Source of the DNA: DAOUET01 sp034430155
GTDB taxonomy: Bacteria; Chloroflexota; Anaerolineae; Anaerolineales; UBA4823
Length of the DNA: 32,306 nucleotides
Direction of reading: 5' to 3'
Assembly: GCA_034430155.1 (NCBI GenBank)
Contig: DAOUET010000160.1
Coordinates: 1-32,306, forward strand
The notes under the pieces were generated by a model. The model searched no databases and was not told the origin of the DNA. It worked only from the letters and a program-made list of their open reading frames with translations. The translations under genes and the position numbers were made by a program. Each line of letters opens with the position of its first letter. Position 1 is the first letter of the stretch. Below are positions 25,535 through 32,306 of the stretch, piece after piece.

Positions 25535-25583
25535 TCGACTGAAGTTGCAGCGACAGATACACGAAATCCCACCGTGGCGAATT
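25535..25583. repeat. Interspersed palindromic repeat, copy B (diverged)
   Basis: CGACTGAAGTTGCAGCGACA... aligns with 2995-3043 over about 48 bases, with roughly a quarter of positions changed. It begins just after the ABC subunit B stop codon. The second and third hairpins of copy A are not conserved. Confidence 0.5.
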
Positions 25584-25586
25584 AAC

Positions 25587-25624
25587 ATGACTCATCTCGA
25601 ATTTAATCTTCTGGGATGAGTCAT
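25587..25624 (+). terminator. Perfect 10-bp stem-loop downstream of the MarR-ABC operon
   Basis: ATGACTCATC (25587-25596) and GATGAGTCAT (25615-25624) form a perfect inverted repeat around 18 bases, about 64 bases after the operon's last stop. It is AT-rich after the right arm but has no clear T-run. The arms also contain the palindromic core TGACTCA/TGAGTCA, so a protein-binding site is an alternative. Confidence 0.4.
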
Positions 25625-25945
25625 TGCATTTAAACGATTATGACATTATGCCACCGTCCTGATTAGATCACGGCGACGCCGAGCCCCCACAACACGAGAT
25701 CATTAAGCGACACCATTCCGGCCAATGGGGCGGGAAAGGGCGAGCAGTTAGGGAATTTTCCTAGGTTATTCTGGCATTATTCCTTTTCTCAGTATATACT
25801 TCACTTTGGGAAAAACTCATTTTATTTTAACCTTTTACAGCCTAATGCCCAAATTTATTTAGGGGATTAGACCGCAGAGATCTATGAGCTGTTTAGCCCT
25901 AAACCACAGCTGATCACCAAGCTAGGCCGCATACCATCCAAACCT

Positions 25946-27025
25946 ATGGCCATTCAAATCCAATCTAAAACATCTGATACGATGCAACAAGATACCAGCA
26001 AACCCAAACCATACACACCAAGCTTCCTCGACAGGTTTATGGACTTTGTCGAGCGACTGCCCAGCCCCTATTGGCTAACCTATTTGGTGCTCTTCATCCT
26101 GCAGAGTATCATTATCCACATCCTGGCTTGGATTGACGGCTGGCTGCCTGCTTACACGTTCAGCCCAATTTCACTTCTTTTTCCGCTTTGGCTCTGGGTC
26201 CCACTGGCAATCATGACCCATTTGAACTCGGTATCGGTTGAAGCCTTGTCAAGTTTTAGCCCGCTCCTGGATGTTGATGAGGAGATGGTAAAAAGGCTGA
26301 AATATGAATTCACGACCATGCCGGCCCGAGGCGTGATCCGCAGCGGTGTGATTTGGTCCATCATTTATATCATCTTGACGTATTTGACCTTCCAATCTTT
26401 TTATGTGGCATATGGGCTCGGAAAACTCATCTCCGTGGTTCTTATCCTCGAAGGACTGCTCTCTTTTTTAACAGGGAGCGCAATCTACTATCATTCCCTT
26501 CGGCAGTTAAGGCTTGTGAGCAGCACGGTGAAGATGGTTAAACAATTTAACCTATTCGAGCTCAATCCGGTATACGCCTTTTCTCATGTAACGTCACAAA
26601 CGGGTGTGTCGTGGATGATTATGCTCAGCTTGACGTTACTAGTCTTTCCGATCCAGCTTGCGAGTGTGCCGGTTATGGCGATACTGGCTTTACAGGTAGT
26701 GCTGGCAATCGCAGCTTTTGTATTCCCCCTTTGGTTCGTGCATCATCGTCTTGTCTCTAAGAAGCGCAGACTCCTTGCAGAACACAATCAGCGTGTCGGG
26801 TCAATGTTGGAACGGTTGCACCGTTGTCTCGATGAAAATAAAATAGATCAGGTGGTGCAACTCAATAGCGCCATTACTGGATTGAATACTGAACGTGCCA
26901 TATTGACCGGTATTCCCACCTGGCCATGGCGCACAGGCACGCTTACCGGTTTTCTGTCCGCCATCGTATTGCCAATCATAATCTTCCTCATACAACTCAT
27001 AATAAAGGGTTGGCTGGGCAAATGA
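25946..27025 (+). CDS. Uncharacterised polytopic membrane protein
   Basis: 359 residues. A short polar N-terminus (1-40) precedes about six or seven hydrophobic segments (near 44-62, 74-92, 132-152, 156-178, 223-245, 248-268 and 335-355). A basic cytoplasmic stretch lies before the last helix (HHRLVSKKRRLLAEHNQRVGSMLERLHRCL). I recognise no catalytic motif and no named family. There is no clear Shine-Dalgarno sequence for the first ATG; a second Met at 25982 is an equally plausible start. It sits between the ABC operon and a CPBP protease gene, both in the same direction, but with gaps of more than 180 bases, so it may be transcribed alone. Confidence 0.75.
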   Translation: MAIQIQSKTSDTMQQDTSKPKPYTPSFLDRFMDFVERLPSPYWLTYLVLFILQSIIIHILAWIDGWLPAYTFSPISLLFPLWLWVPLAIMTHLNSVSVEALSSFSPLLDVDEEMVKRLKYEFTTMPARGVIRSGVIWSIIYIILTYLTFQSFYVAYGLGKLISVVLILEGLLSFLTGSAIYYHSLRQLRLVSSTVKMVKQFNLFELNPVYAFSHVTSQTGVSWMIMLSLTLLVFPIQLASVPVMAILALQVVLAIAAFVFPLWFVHHRLVSKKRRLLAEHNQRVGSMLERLHRCLDENKIDQVVQLNSAITGLNTERAILTGIPTWPWRTGTLTGFLSAIVLPIIIFLIQLIIKGWLGK

Positions 27026-27076
27026 AGTCATGCGGTACTAAACCAGTGGCCTAACTCACGGTTCAAGTGCAATGGG

Positions 27077-27090
27077 GGCGGTTTACCGCC
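27077..27090. other. GC-rich hairpin between the membrane protein and the CPBP gene
   Basis: GGCGGT-TT-ACCGCC, a perfect 6-bp stem with a 2-base loop. A second small hairpin, GGCAC-ATTAG-GTGCC, lies just downstream (about 27137-27151). Together they resemble REP-type structured intergenic DNA. No T-run. Confidence 0.4.
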
Positions 27091-27208
27091 ACCCAATACC
27101 CCACTGCAAAGGACACCTGCGGTGCGGGTGAGCCGGGCACATTAGGTGCCTCGATTACCGTGAATATCTGTTCCTGTGATTGATTCATGAGGTTGAGAGG
27201 ATATCGTT

Positions 27209-28036
27209 ATGGGAAGAATTAAAGATTTTGCGATACGAAGACCGCTGCTCTTCGTAATCCTCCTGATTCTCGGCGCGCTGGTCATCGCAAATCTCGTCGC
27301 AATTCTGGCGGTGATCTTGTTTAGTGTCGACCAAGCAGGCCCACTTCTTGGCCCCATAGCATTATTCACCGCCACACTTTTCCTGACCTTCATTCTCTGG
27401 CGCTTCAGATGGCTGAAGGTCGCAGGAGTGGGGTCTTTAGGGAACTGGCAGGGGTGGGTGGTAGCGTTATTCCTACTGGTTTACTACATTCTCGAACTGC
27501 TATATTCCTTCTTCGGTGAGATTAATTTCAGTGTACCCACCGCAGCAGTGTCCGGGCTACGGGTGCCCAGTGTGTTCATAGGTGCTATGTTTGAGGAGAT
27601 TCTATTTCGCGGGGCTGTCCTGTATGCATTGGTGAGTGTTTGGGGTGCAACCAGAAAAGGGGTTCTAAAAGCCGCGGTCATCTCAGCCCTTCTCTTCAGT
27701 GTGATTCATGCAGTCAATGCAATTTCCGGAGATCCGAGCGAGGTCCCTGGGCAAATGGCAATCGCTCTTTTCGAAGGCATATGGTGGGCTGCCATCCTTC
27801 TACGTTGGGGAAGCGTATGGCCAGTGGTCTTTATTCATGGGGCCACAAATTGGGCTTTGCAGACCAATGCCCTTAATTACGCGGACAATCATGGAACAGC
27901 AAGTTCCTACGCATTGGCGGTCTTGCTAGGGTTACCGCTGGCGGTTTTGGGTGTGTTGTGGATACTCCGAGCCGATTTCGCACCTCAATTCGAGGGCACC
28001 AGTTCTCTTGAATTACCTCAGGTTGATGCAAGCTAA
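27209..28036 (+). CDS. CPBP-family intramembrane metalloprotease (CAAX/Abi type)
   Basis: 275 residues with about seven or eight membrane helices. The CPBP signature is complete: E129-E130-x3-R134 (FEEILFRG), the second motif with H167 and N170 (FSVIHAVN) and the third with H210 and N214 (FIHGATN). Family knowledge: these membrane-embedded proteases resemble the Rce1 CAAX protease. In bacteria many process bacteriocins, give self-immunity, or have no known substrate. No bacteriocin precursor is visible nearby. GAGAGGA upstream supports the ATG. The C-terminus is a short acidic cytosolic tail. Confidence 0.88.
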   Translation: MGRIKDFAIRRPLLFVILLILGALVIANLVAILAVILFSVDQAGPLLGPIALFTATLFLTFILWRFRWLKVAGVGSLGNWQGWVVALFLLVYYILELLYSFFGEINFSVPTAAVSGLRVPSVFIGAMFEEILFRGAVLYALVSVWGATRKGVLKAAVISALLFSVIHAVNAISGDPSEVPGQMAIALFEGIWWAAILLRWGSVWPVVFIHGATNWALQTNALNYADNHGTASSYALAVLLGLPLAVLGVLWILRADFAPQFEGTSSLELPQVDAS

Positions 28037-28103
28037 GCATTTTATCAGATAGCTTGAAGTGATATGCGGTGTAGAGGCTTATATCAAGTGCGAAAGGTAC
28101 CTG

Positions 28104-28160
28104 ATCCTGCTCTCTGAGCGAGTCCACGCCAGCCCAGCTCCGGCAAACGCAAACCGTCAG
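28104..28160 (+). repeat. Diverged 57-bp repeat upstream of the second GNAT gene (copy 2)
   Basis: Partner of 8197-8253, roughly 70 percent identical by eye. Its end is 39 bases before the TTG start of the intact GNAT gene. The two copies keep the same strand relation to a GNAT coding region. Confidence 0.45.
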
Positions 28161-28199
28161 GCCGCCAAATATATTTGAAGGGAATCGGGAGAACATTTC

Positions 28200-28733
28200 T
28201 TGACCATGAGTGAATTAAATCTTGAGACTTCAAGATTACACCTACGCTCAATGCGAGCGTCAGATCTTGATGAACTTATTAATATCTTTGGGGATCCCAA
28301 GGTCATGGCTTGGTTTAACGCAGACCCGTTCGATCTTGCTCAAACCCAGCAATGGATGGAAAGAAACCTTACCCATCAGGCATTGCATGGTTATGGTCTC
28401 TTCTCGGCTATCTTGAAATCTGAAGAGGTGCTGATCGGGGATTGTGGATTAGAACGCATGATCCTGGATGGCGAACAAGTAACTGAGCTTGGCTATGATT
28501 TCCGAAGCAATTACTGGAACCGGGGGTTCGCAACCGAGGCTGCCATAGCTGTTCGGGACTATGCTTTCAAGGTGCTCCACTTGCCTGGCTTGATCAGCCT
28601 TATCCGAGTTGGAAATCAAGCCTCCAGACGCGTATCCGAAAAAATCGGGATGCAATTTGTGGTTGAGACAACCCAACATGGTATACCGTACTGGAAATAT
28701 GCCATTGAGAACCGGACCTTAACTCAGCAATAG
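28200..28733 (+). CDS. GNAT-family N-acetyltransferase (RimJ/RimL-like)
   Basis: About 176 residues. N-terminal LETSRLHLRSMRASDLDELI, central LIGDCGLERM, the acetyl-CoA loop NYWNRGFATEAAIAVRDYAF and C-terminal SRRVSEKIGMQFVVE make a complete single-domain GNAT. Members acetylate ribosomal-protein N-termini or small amines; the substrate is not predictable. Two starts compete: TTG at 28200, 8 bases after GGGAG, and ATG at 28206, 14 bases after it. The spacing favours TTG, but two residues make little difference. It is homologous to the pseudogene at 8219 but clearly diverged, so it is not a recent duplicate. Confidence 0.85.
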   Translation: MTMSELNLETSRLHLRSMRASDLDELINIFGDPKVMAWFNADPFDLAQTQQWMERNLTHQALHGYGLFSAILKSEEVLIGDCGLERMILDGEQVTELGYDFRSNYWNRGFATEAAIAVRDYAFKVLHLPGLISLIRVGNQASRRVSEKIGMQFVVETTQHGIPYWKYAIENRTLTQQ

Positions 28734-28816
28734 GACGATCGAATACATGAGCCAAGTTATTTGGTTACACACAGGGCTTCACCAGTCATTCAAGTTTCAA
28801 GAAAGGAGAATGCGAC

Positions 28817-29770
28817 ATGTCTGAAGGAGAAAATGACTCTAATCAACCGAAGGGTGACACCTTGGGAAGAAGAGGTTTCTTCTACACCGTGATGGGCGGT
28901 GCCATTGCAGCCATCTCCGGTTGGATAGCAGGGGTCTTTCCGAGAAATGGAACCGTTGGGCAGGAGCAGCCAATCTCGAGCCTGCCTGAAACCAGGGTTT
29001 CCACGCTGGAGGCCAGGGTGGCAGAACTTGGAAAAGCGCTGGTCTCCAGCACCCCGGAAACCAGGGTTTCCGCTCTGGAGATCAGGGTTGCCGAACCGGA
29101 AAAAGCGCTCGTCTCGACCCCTCCGGAAAGCAGGGTTTCGGCGCTGGAAGCCAGGATGGCGGAGCTCGAAGAAGCGCTCATGCAAACCGGTGGCGTTCAG
29201 GAGCTGGGCTACTTAGAGGGCGAGCAGAACGAACGGGTGGTCTTCGAAAAAAGTGAACTCTCGGTTATCAATCCGGAGGGAGTGCTGCTCAACCTGGTTG
29301 CTACCAGTGGGCATGTGGGGATCAGGTTCTACAAGGACTTTGGGTTTGGGAACGAGCAGGTGACCAATCCCTGGCACATGGGCTTCATCGAGGGCGTTGA
29401 GGGCTATCAAAACCTGGCTATCCTCCGGGACTGGCGATTCACCGCCGCCCTGTGGAATGAAGACGGCAAGCTGCTCCTGGGGCAGCTGGACCCGCACCCG
29501 CCCGCCAATGAGCCTGCTAAAGCCAGGCTCGAAGTAAGAGGCTCGCTAGATGAAGTTCAAGCCATGGTCCAGGCCAGCGATGGTCAAAGCGCCGACATCA
29601 TCCAAATAGTTGGCACAGAAGGCAGGAGATACTTCACGGTAAACAGTGCCGGCAATGTGGTCGTTGGATCACATGACGATCCCAAAGAAGTCATTTTGTA
29701 CGACACAGTCGACCGAAGCGCCTATTCCTTGAATGTAACCAATGGAAGCCTGAACCTAACCAAGGTCTAG
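28817..29770 (+). CDS. Membrane-anchored protein with three 23-residue coiled-coil repeats and a beta-rich tail
   Basis: 317 residues. The N-terminal anchor GRRGFFYTVMGGAIAAISGWIAGVF (17-41) carries a twin-Arg pair at 18-19 and may be a Tat-type signal or anchor. Three tandem 23-residue repeats follow (58-80, 81-103, 104-126; pattern E-[TS]-R-V-S-x-L-E-x-R-x-A-E-...-AL), with heptad-like hydrophobic spacing suggesting a trimeric or dimeric stalk. The second repeat has a Pro in its helix. The remaining 190 residues are beta-rich and end with SADIIQIVGTEGRRYFTVNSAGNVVVG, a pattern seen in trimeric fibre-like proteins. I infer an extracellular stalk-and-head protein, function unknown. AAGGAG precedes the ATG. 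Confidence 0.8.
   Translation: MSEGENDSNQPKGDTLGRRGFFYTVMGGAIAAISGWIAGVFPRNGTVGQEQPISSLPETRVSTLEARVAELGKALVSSTPETRVSALEIRVAEPEKALVSTPPESRVSALEARMAELEEALMQTGGVQELGYLEGEQNERVVFEKSELSVINPEGVLLNLVATSGHVGIRFYKDFGFGNEQVTNPWHMGFIEGVEGYQNLAILRDWRFTAALWNEDGKLLLGQLDPHPPANEPAKARLEVRGSLDEVQAMVQASDGQSADIIQIVGTEGRRYFTVNSAGNVVVGSHDDPKEVILYDTVDRSAYSLNVTNGSLNLTKV
28988..29194 (+). repeat. Three in-frame 69-bp tandem repeats
   Basis: Units start at 28988, 29057 and 29126, each opening with GAAA[C/G]CAGGGTTTC. They encode the coiled-coil repeats of the 28817 gene. Copies differ by point changes only, so spacing is exact. Confidence 0.9.
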
Positions 29771-30025
29771 TGCTTTGTCAGCCGTGAGAGTTAATTTTGA
29801 AGCGTCCAGAATGACCCCCAGATATAGGGCATTAAGGCCAATTTTGGCCGATGTAACCCATAAGCAGGAGAAGAATCCGCTGCGCTGAATCTAAAAATCA
29901 GGCTTGACATAGCCCTAGCCGCTTCAAGGGAAGGATCCCAGCTGCCCGCCCAACGGCTCGCGGCATACGCAAGAGAAAACTCATTTGTCGCCCATTCTTG
30001 AGAACCAAGTCGAAAGGAGAGCAAA

Positions 30026-30703
30026 ATGCCTAAGGCACAAACAGTAAAGGAAGTTGTGGAGCAGATCGTTGTCGGGACGGCGACGGAACGCGAGAAGGCC
30101 ATCGCATTGCACGACTACGTTCGCGAAAACGTCAAATTTGGTTTCAATAAGTACTTCGACGCCAGCCCACCGGATTACACATTGGCCTGCGGTCACGGAC
30201 ACTGCAATCCCAAAAGCCGGTTGATGGTTACGCTTTTTCGGGCGGTTGGACTGGAGAGCTATCAGCACTTTGTGGTGATAGCTAAAGATATTCTGAAAGA
30301 TGCCATTTCCCCCAGCAGGTACTGGATGATCCCGGCAGAATTGTCTCACAGTTATGTAGAAGTGAAGGTAGATGGCAAGTTGTGTTCGATTGATAGCTTC
30401 ATCGTAGATACTCCCTTGCTCAAAGGCGCACAAGCCATACTTGCCCGGGAAGGCCGTTCACTCGGTTACGGAGCACGTACCGGCTCAATCAATACCTGGG
30501 ACGGTAAGAGCGACGCTTTCTCTCAATTCGACCAGAGCATGATGATCGAAGATCATGGCCGTGTTGACGACCTCGATGCATATTTCCGTGACAAGAAGTA
30601 TCGCCACGTGGTCTTTGGAATGCGTTTCAACACAATGTTTAGATTCATGGGAGAATTCGGCGTGGCTCCGATGAATACTCACATCGATAAGATCCGCCAA
30701 TAA
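30026..30703 (+). CDS. Transglutaminase-like (cysteine protease fold) protein
   Basis: 225 residues. The transglutaminase-core pattern is complete: ATEREKAIALHDYVRENVKFGF helix, catalytic Cys60 in GHGHCNPKSRLMVTLFRAVGL, His108 in LSHSYVEVKVDG and Asp123 in CSIDSFIVD. Bacterial members are usually amidases or proteases rather than cross-linking enzymes. There is no signal peptide, so it should be cytosolic. The N-terminal extension seen in secreted relatives is absent, giving a compact enzyme. AAAGGAG precedes the ATG. It is isolated: about 255 gene-free bases lie before it and about 700 after. Confidence 0.85.
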   Translation: MPKAQTVKEVVEQIVVGTATEREKAIALHDYVRENVKFGFNKYFDASPPDYTLACGHGHCNPKSRLMVTLFRAVGLESYQHFVVIAKDILKDAISPSRYWMIPAELSHSYVEVKVDGKLCSIDSFIVDTPLLKGAQAILAREGRSLGYGARTGSINTWDGKSDAFSQFDQSMMIEDHGRVDDLDAYFRDKKYRHVVFGMRFNTMFRFMGEFGVAPMNTHIDKIRQ

Positions 30704-31410
30704 GACAAGGTTCCGCAGCTTTATCGCCGGACAATAGGCAAAATTCGAGGCTCTCTGGGATTTGCCGTGATGGGGTAGATATGTGGGGGTGTTGGGCGGG
30801 CTGAGGATCTTTTACAAACTAATCGCAGCCCTGTCCGTAGGGCGACCGGCACCCCCAACGCCCGGGGACGGGATCGAGATCTTGGAACGCCCGGGGACCG
30901 GTGGAGGATCTTTTACAATCTGATCGTAGCCCTGTCCGCAGGGCGACCGGCGCCCCCGATGCCCGGGGACGGGATCGAGATCTTGGAGCTCTCCACCATA
31001 AAGCAGGGCTGGTTTGGCGCGCAGACGCTCAATGAACCTTACCGGGCTGACGTAACCCGTGAACCACAGCTGGAGAAATTCTATTTTTTATTCCTCCTTT
31101 GTAACCCAACCCGCCAAAGCAATCTCCTACAAGGTATTATGCTCCTACACCTCTCAACACACTCCGCCAAGCTCTCAATGACCGCCTCATTCCTCCTTGC
31201 CAAGCAAACCCATCTGCCATCTTACCAACCAGTCCCGCAGGCGCACGGGCACCAGCTTGGCGAGCAACTCATATGATTCCGTATCCTACCCACTGCTAGA
31301 ATTTTCGAACAGTTGGAGAAAGATACATTCTTCTGATCCTTAACCCAAAAAAACCACCTATGGTGACTTTAGATACGGTTTTTGGTCTATGAGGATCTAA
31401 AAAATAATGT
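30704..31410. other. Gap of about 700 bases with a GC-rich tandem repeat
   Basis: No gene recognised; an open frame at 30959-31276 overlaps the repeat and shows no family character. Contains the 101-base-period repeat (30804-30987). The right part is AT-rich and featureless. Confidence 0.5.
30804..30987. repeat. Two-copy tandem repeat, 101-base period
   Basis: Copies at 30804-30886 and 30905-30987 (83 bases each, about seven mismatches) are separated by an 18-base spacer that repeats part of the GCCCGGGGAC motif. Each copy runs AGGATCTTTTACAA ... CCCTGTCCG ... GGGCGACCGG ... GCCCGGGGACGGGATCGAGA. GC-rich and able to form stems (CCCTGTCC/GGGCGACC region). No frame is preserved. Confidence 0.8.
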
Positions 31411-31785
31411 TCAATCGCTCTTTATTACCAGGAAGTAGCCAAAACCCAAGGCTATGGATAGATGGAGCAAAGTCGGAATCCATCCAAGAACATTCCCCAC
31501 ACCGCTGAGTATTCCTATCACAAGTATAACAAAGGCGATGGCCGATTCAAGACATTGACCCAAAATGACCGCATGGCGCGCTTTGGAGGGAGTCTCATCT
31601 CTCACCATCCATGAAATCACTGCCAGACCCAGGAGAGCTGCTCCAAAAAGCCTGACCATCATCAAACCCGCCGAATCCAGTGTGATTGCGAACAACGATA
31701 GTGAGAAAGCCGGGATAACCACAAATAGGATCCCGAAAAGAGCCAGGAATACAGCACAATAGATAAACATACCCTTGATTTTCAT
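31411..31785 (-). CDS. Small four-helix membrane protein, uncharacterised
   Basis: 124 residues with about four hydrophobic helices (near 6-26, 37-60, 74-95 and 101-119) joined by short loops, including a charged cytoplasmic loop VRDETPSKARH. The layout resembles small DUF4345-like membrane proteins, but I cannot confirm a family. AAAGGAG upstream of the ATG supports the start. No partner gene is adjacent. Function unknown. Confidence 0.7.
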   Translation of the reverse strand: MKIKGMFIYCAVFLALFGILFVVIPAFSLSLFAITLDSAGLMMVRLFGAALLGLAVISWMVRDETPSKARHAVILGQCLESAIAFVILVIGILSGVGNVLGWIPTLLHLSIALGFGYFLVIKSD

Positions 31786-32160
31786 CTGAATTTCTCCTTT
31801 TCACTCTTTTTCACTCTATTTGGACCAAGTAACCCTGAAGCCAAGTCGCAGCTGAACCAAAAGGGGATCACTTGATAATCATTTGGCAAAAAATATATCC
31901 GGATTTTCCTTCCTTTCGTATTCGGCGATTTAATCTTGCATTGATCAAATTCCCACCATCTCCCGGTTATCAATAGAGCACTTTTACTTATATTCTCACT
32001 TGTACTTAACCCGGTTTAGATAAAATCGTTACTATATATAATATAATTGGTCGGGTTGCTGCACGCTGGCAACAAAGCCTTTCATTTCGTAAGAAACTGG
32101 TGATGAACCCGCAATCCTGACGGCGCGCGTTTAGCAAGCATTGGGTCGCTCAGTTTGGCT
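31786..32160. other. Gap, no gene seen
   Basis: AT-rich, including an ATATATAATATAAT stretch at about 32033-32046. It leads into a degenerate transposase reading frame. The left end of that element could lie here, but I found no terminal repeat. Confidence 0.4.
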
Positions 32161-32306
32161 TTGATCACCGGAAGCGGCGCAATTGAGTTTTGAGCAAGTT
32201 CCTCATCGAACGACCCTCTCACGCCGCTTCAAGAGCCTTTACCCGACCTTGCAGGGCTTTATCGCCTTTCTGGGTGATTGGGCCAGCGCCTTGAGCCCGG
32301 AGTTTG
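32135..32306 (+). pseudogene. DDE-type transposase N-terminal fragment, cut by the window edge
   Basis: Frame 2 reads QALGRSVWL-stop-SPEAAQLSF and then EQVPHRTTLSRRFKSLYPTLQGFIAFLGDWASALSPEF up to the last base. The PHRTTLSRRFKxLYPxLQxFIAFxG pattern is the kind found near the N-terminus of DDE transposases I recall from Chloroflexota insertion sequences. TGA at 32162-32164 interrupts it and TAG lies at 32132-32134, so it looks degraded. The DDE residues would lie beyond the window, so the family cannot be settled here. Confidence 0.5.

Larger units (their letters stand above)
25524..25945. other. Gap of about 420 bases after the ABC operon
   Basis: No gene seen. Contains repeat copy B (25535-25583), the perfect stem-loop at 25587-25624, and the 13-mer TTTAGGGGATTAG (25858-25870) shared with 7388-7400. 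No recognised promoter for the gene at 25946. Confidence 0.5.

Noticed and set aside
28790..29185. Minus-strand frame with repeats (…GNPGFR…) opposite the coiled-coil gene
   Set aside because: Its repetitiveness only mirrors the 69-bp repeats of the sense gene; no ribosome site is present.
30781..30990. CRISPR-like array in the tandem repeat region
   Set aside because: Only two long units with similar spacer sequence; no unique spacers and no cas genes.
30959..31276. 105-codon frame after the transglutaminase-like gene
   Set aside because: It starts inside the tandem repeat, lacks a ribosome site and shows no protein-like pattern.

Overview
This window is bacterial, with moderate GC. The gene families suggest a Chloroflexota chromosome fragment of the Anaerolineae type: an SLC13/TrkA-C permease, a GxGYxYP lipoprotein, a DUF3105 protein, a heterodimeric ABC exporter behind MarR, a UGT-like glycosyltransferase, and Fpg-like, GNAT and CPBP genes. 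This placement comes from family content and repeat style, not from a marker gene. I see no rRNA, tRNA or CRISPR array.

Layout. 1-1776 is a decayed sensor histidine kinase. A SagB-type lipoprotein oxidoreductase (minus strand) follows, then a repeat-bearing gap and an intact SLC13 permease. 5320-6663 is an AT-rich AbiE-type toxin-antitoxin pair with its own promoter and a likely operator. 6664-7292 is scrap DNA: a 47-bp exact copy of part of the SLC13 gene and the end of an ISNCY-like insertion sequence. Next come an ICMT-like membrane methyltransferase, a GNAT pseudogene, a truncated methyltransferase and a SHOCT mini-protein. 9721-12837 is copper-related: a CopB-type P-type ATPase with a His-rich N-terminus, then a cupredoxin joined head-to-head to a TetR remnant, both without their 5' ends. 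A glycosyltransferase pseudogene precedes an Fpg/Nei-like protein that lacks the catalytic proline, another methyltransferase and a DUF3105 protein. 17198-20038 is a large GxGYxYP lipoprotein with a long leader. 20544-25523 is a MarR-ABC-ABC operon. The right part holds two membrane proteins (one a CPBP protease homologue), a GNAT enzyme, a protein with three 23-residue coiled-coil repeats, a transglutaminase-like protein, a 101-bp-period tandem repeat, a small membrane protein and, at the edge, a broken transposase.

The strongest overall signal is decay. At least six genes are broken by in-frame stops, frameshifts or end deletions, and they lie between intact genes. The in-frame stops I could place are TAG or TGA. 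TAG, TGA and TAA all end intact genes here, so recoding is unlikely. I did not find a clear new multi-gene system. The best leads are the second ABC subunit with an EF-hand-like loop and TPR-like tail, the Fpg homologue without Pro, the CopB N-terminus with His at every third position, and the AbiE control region.
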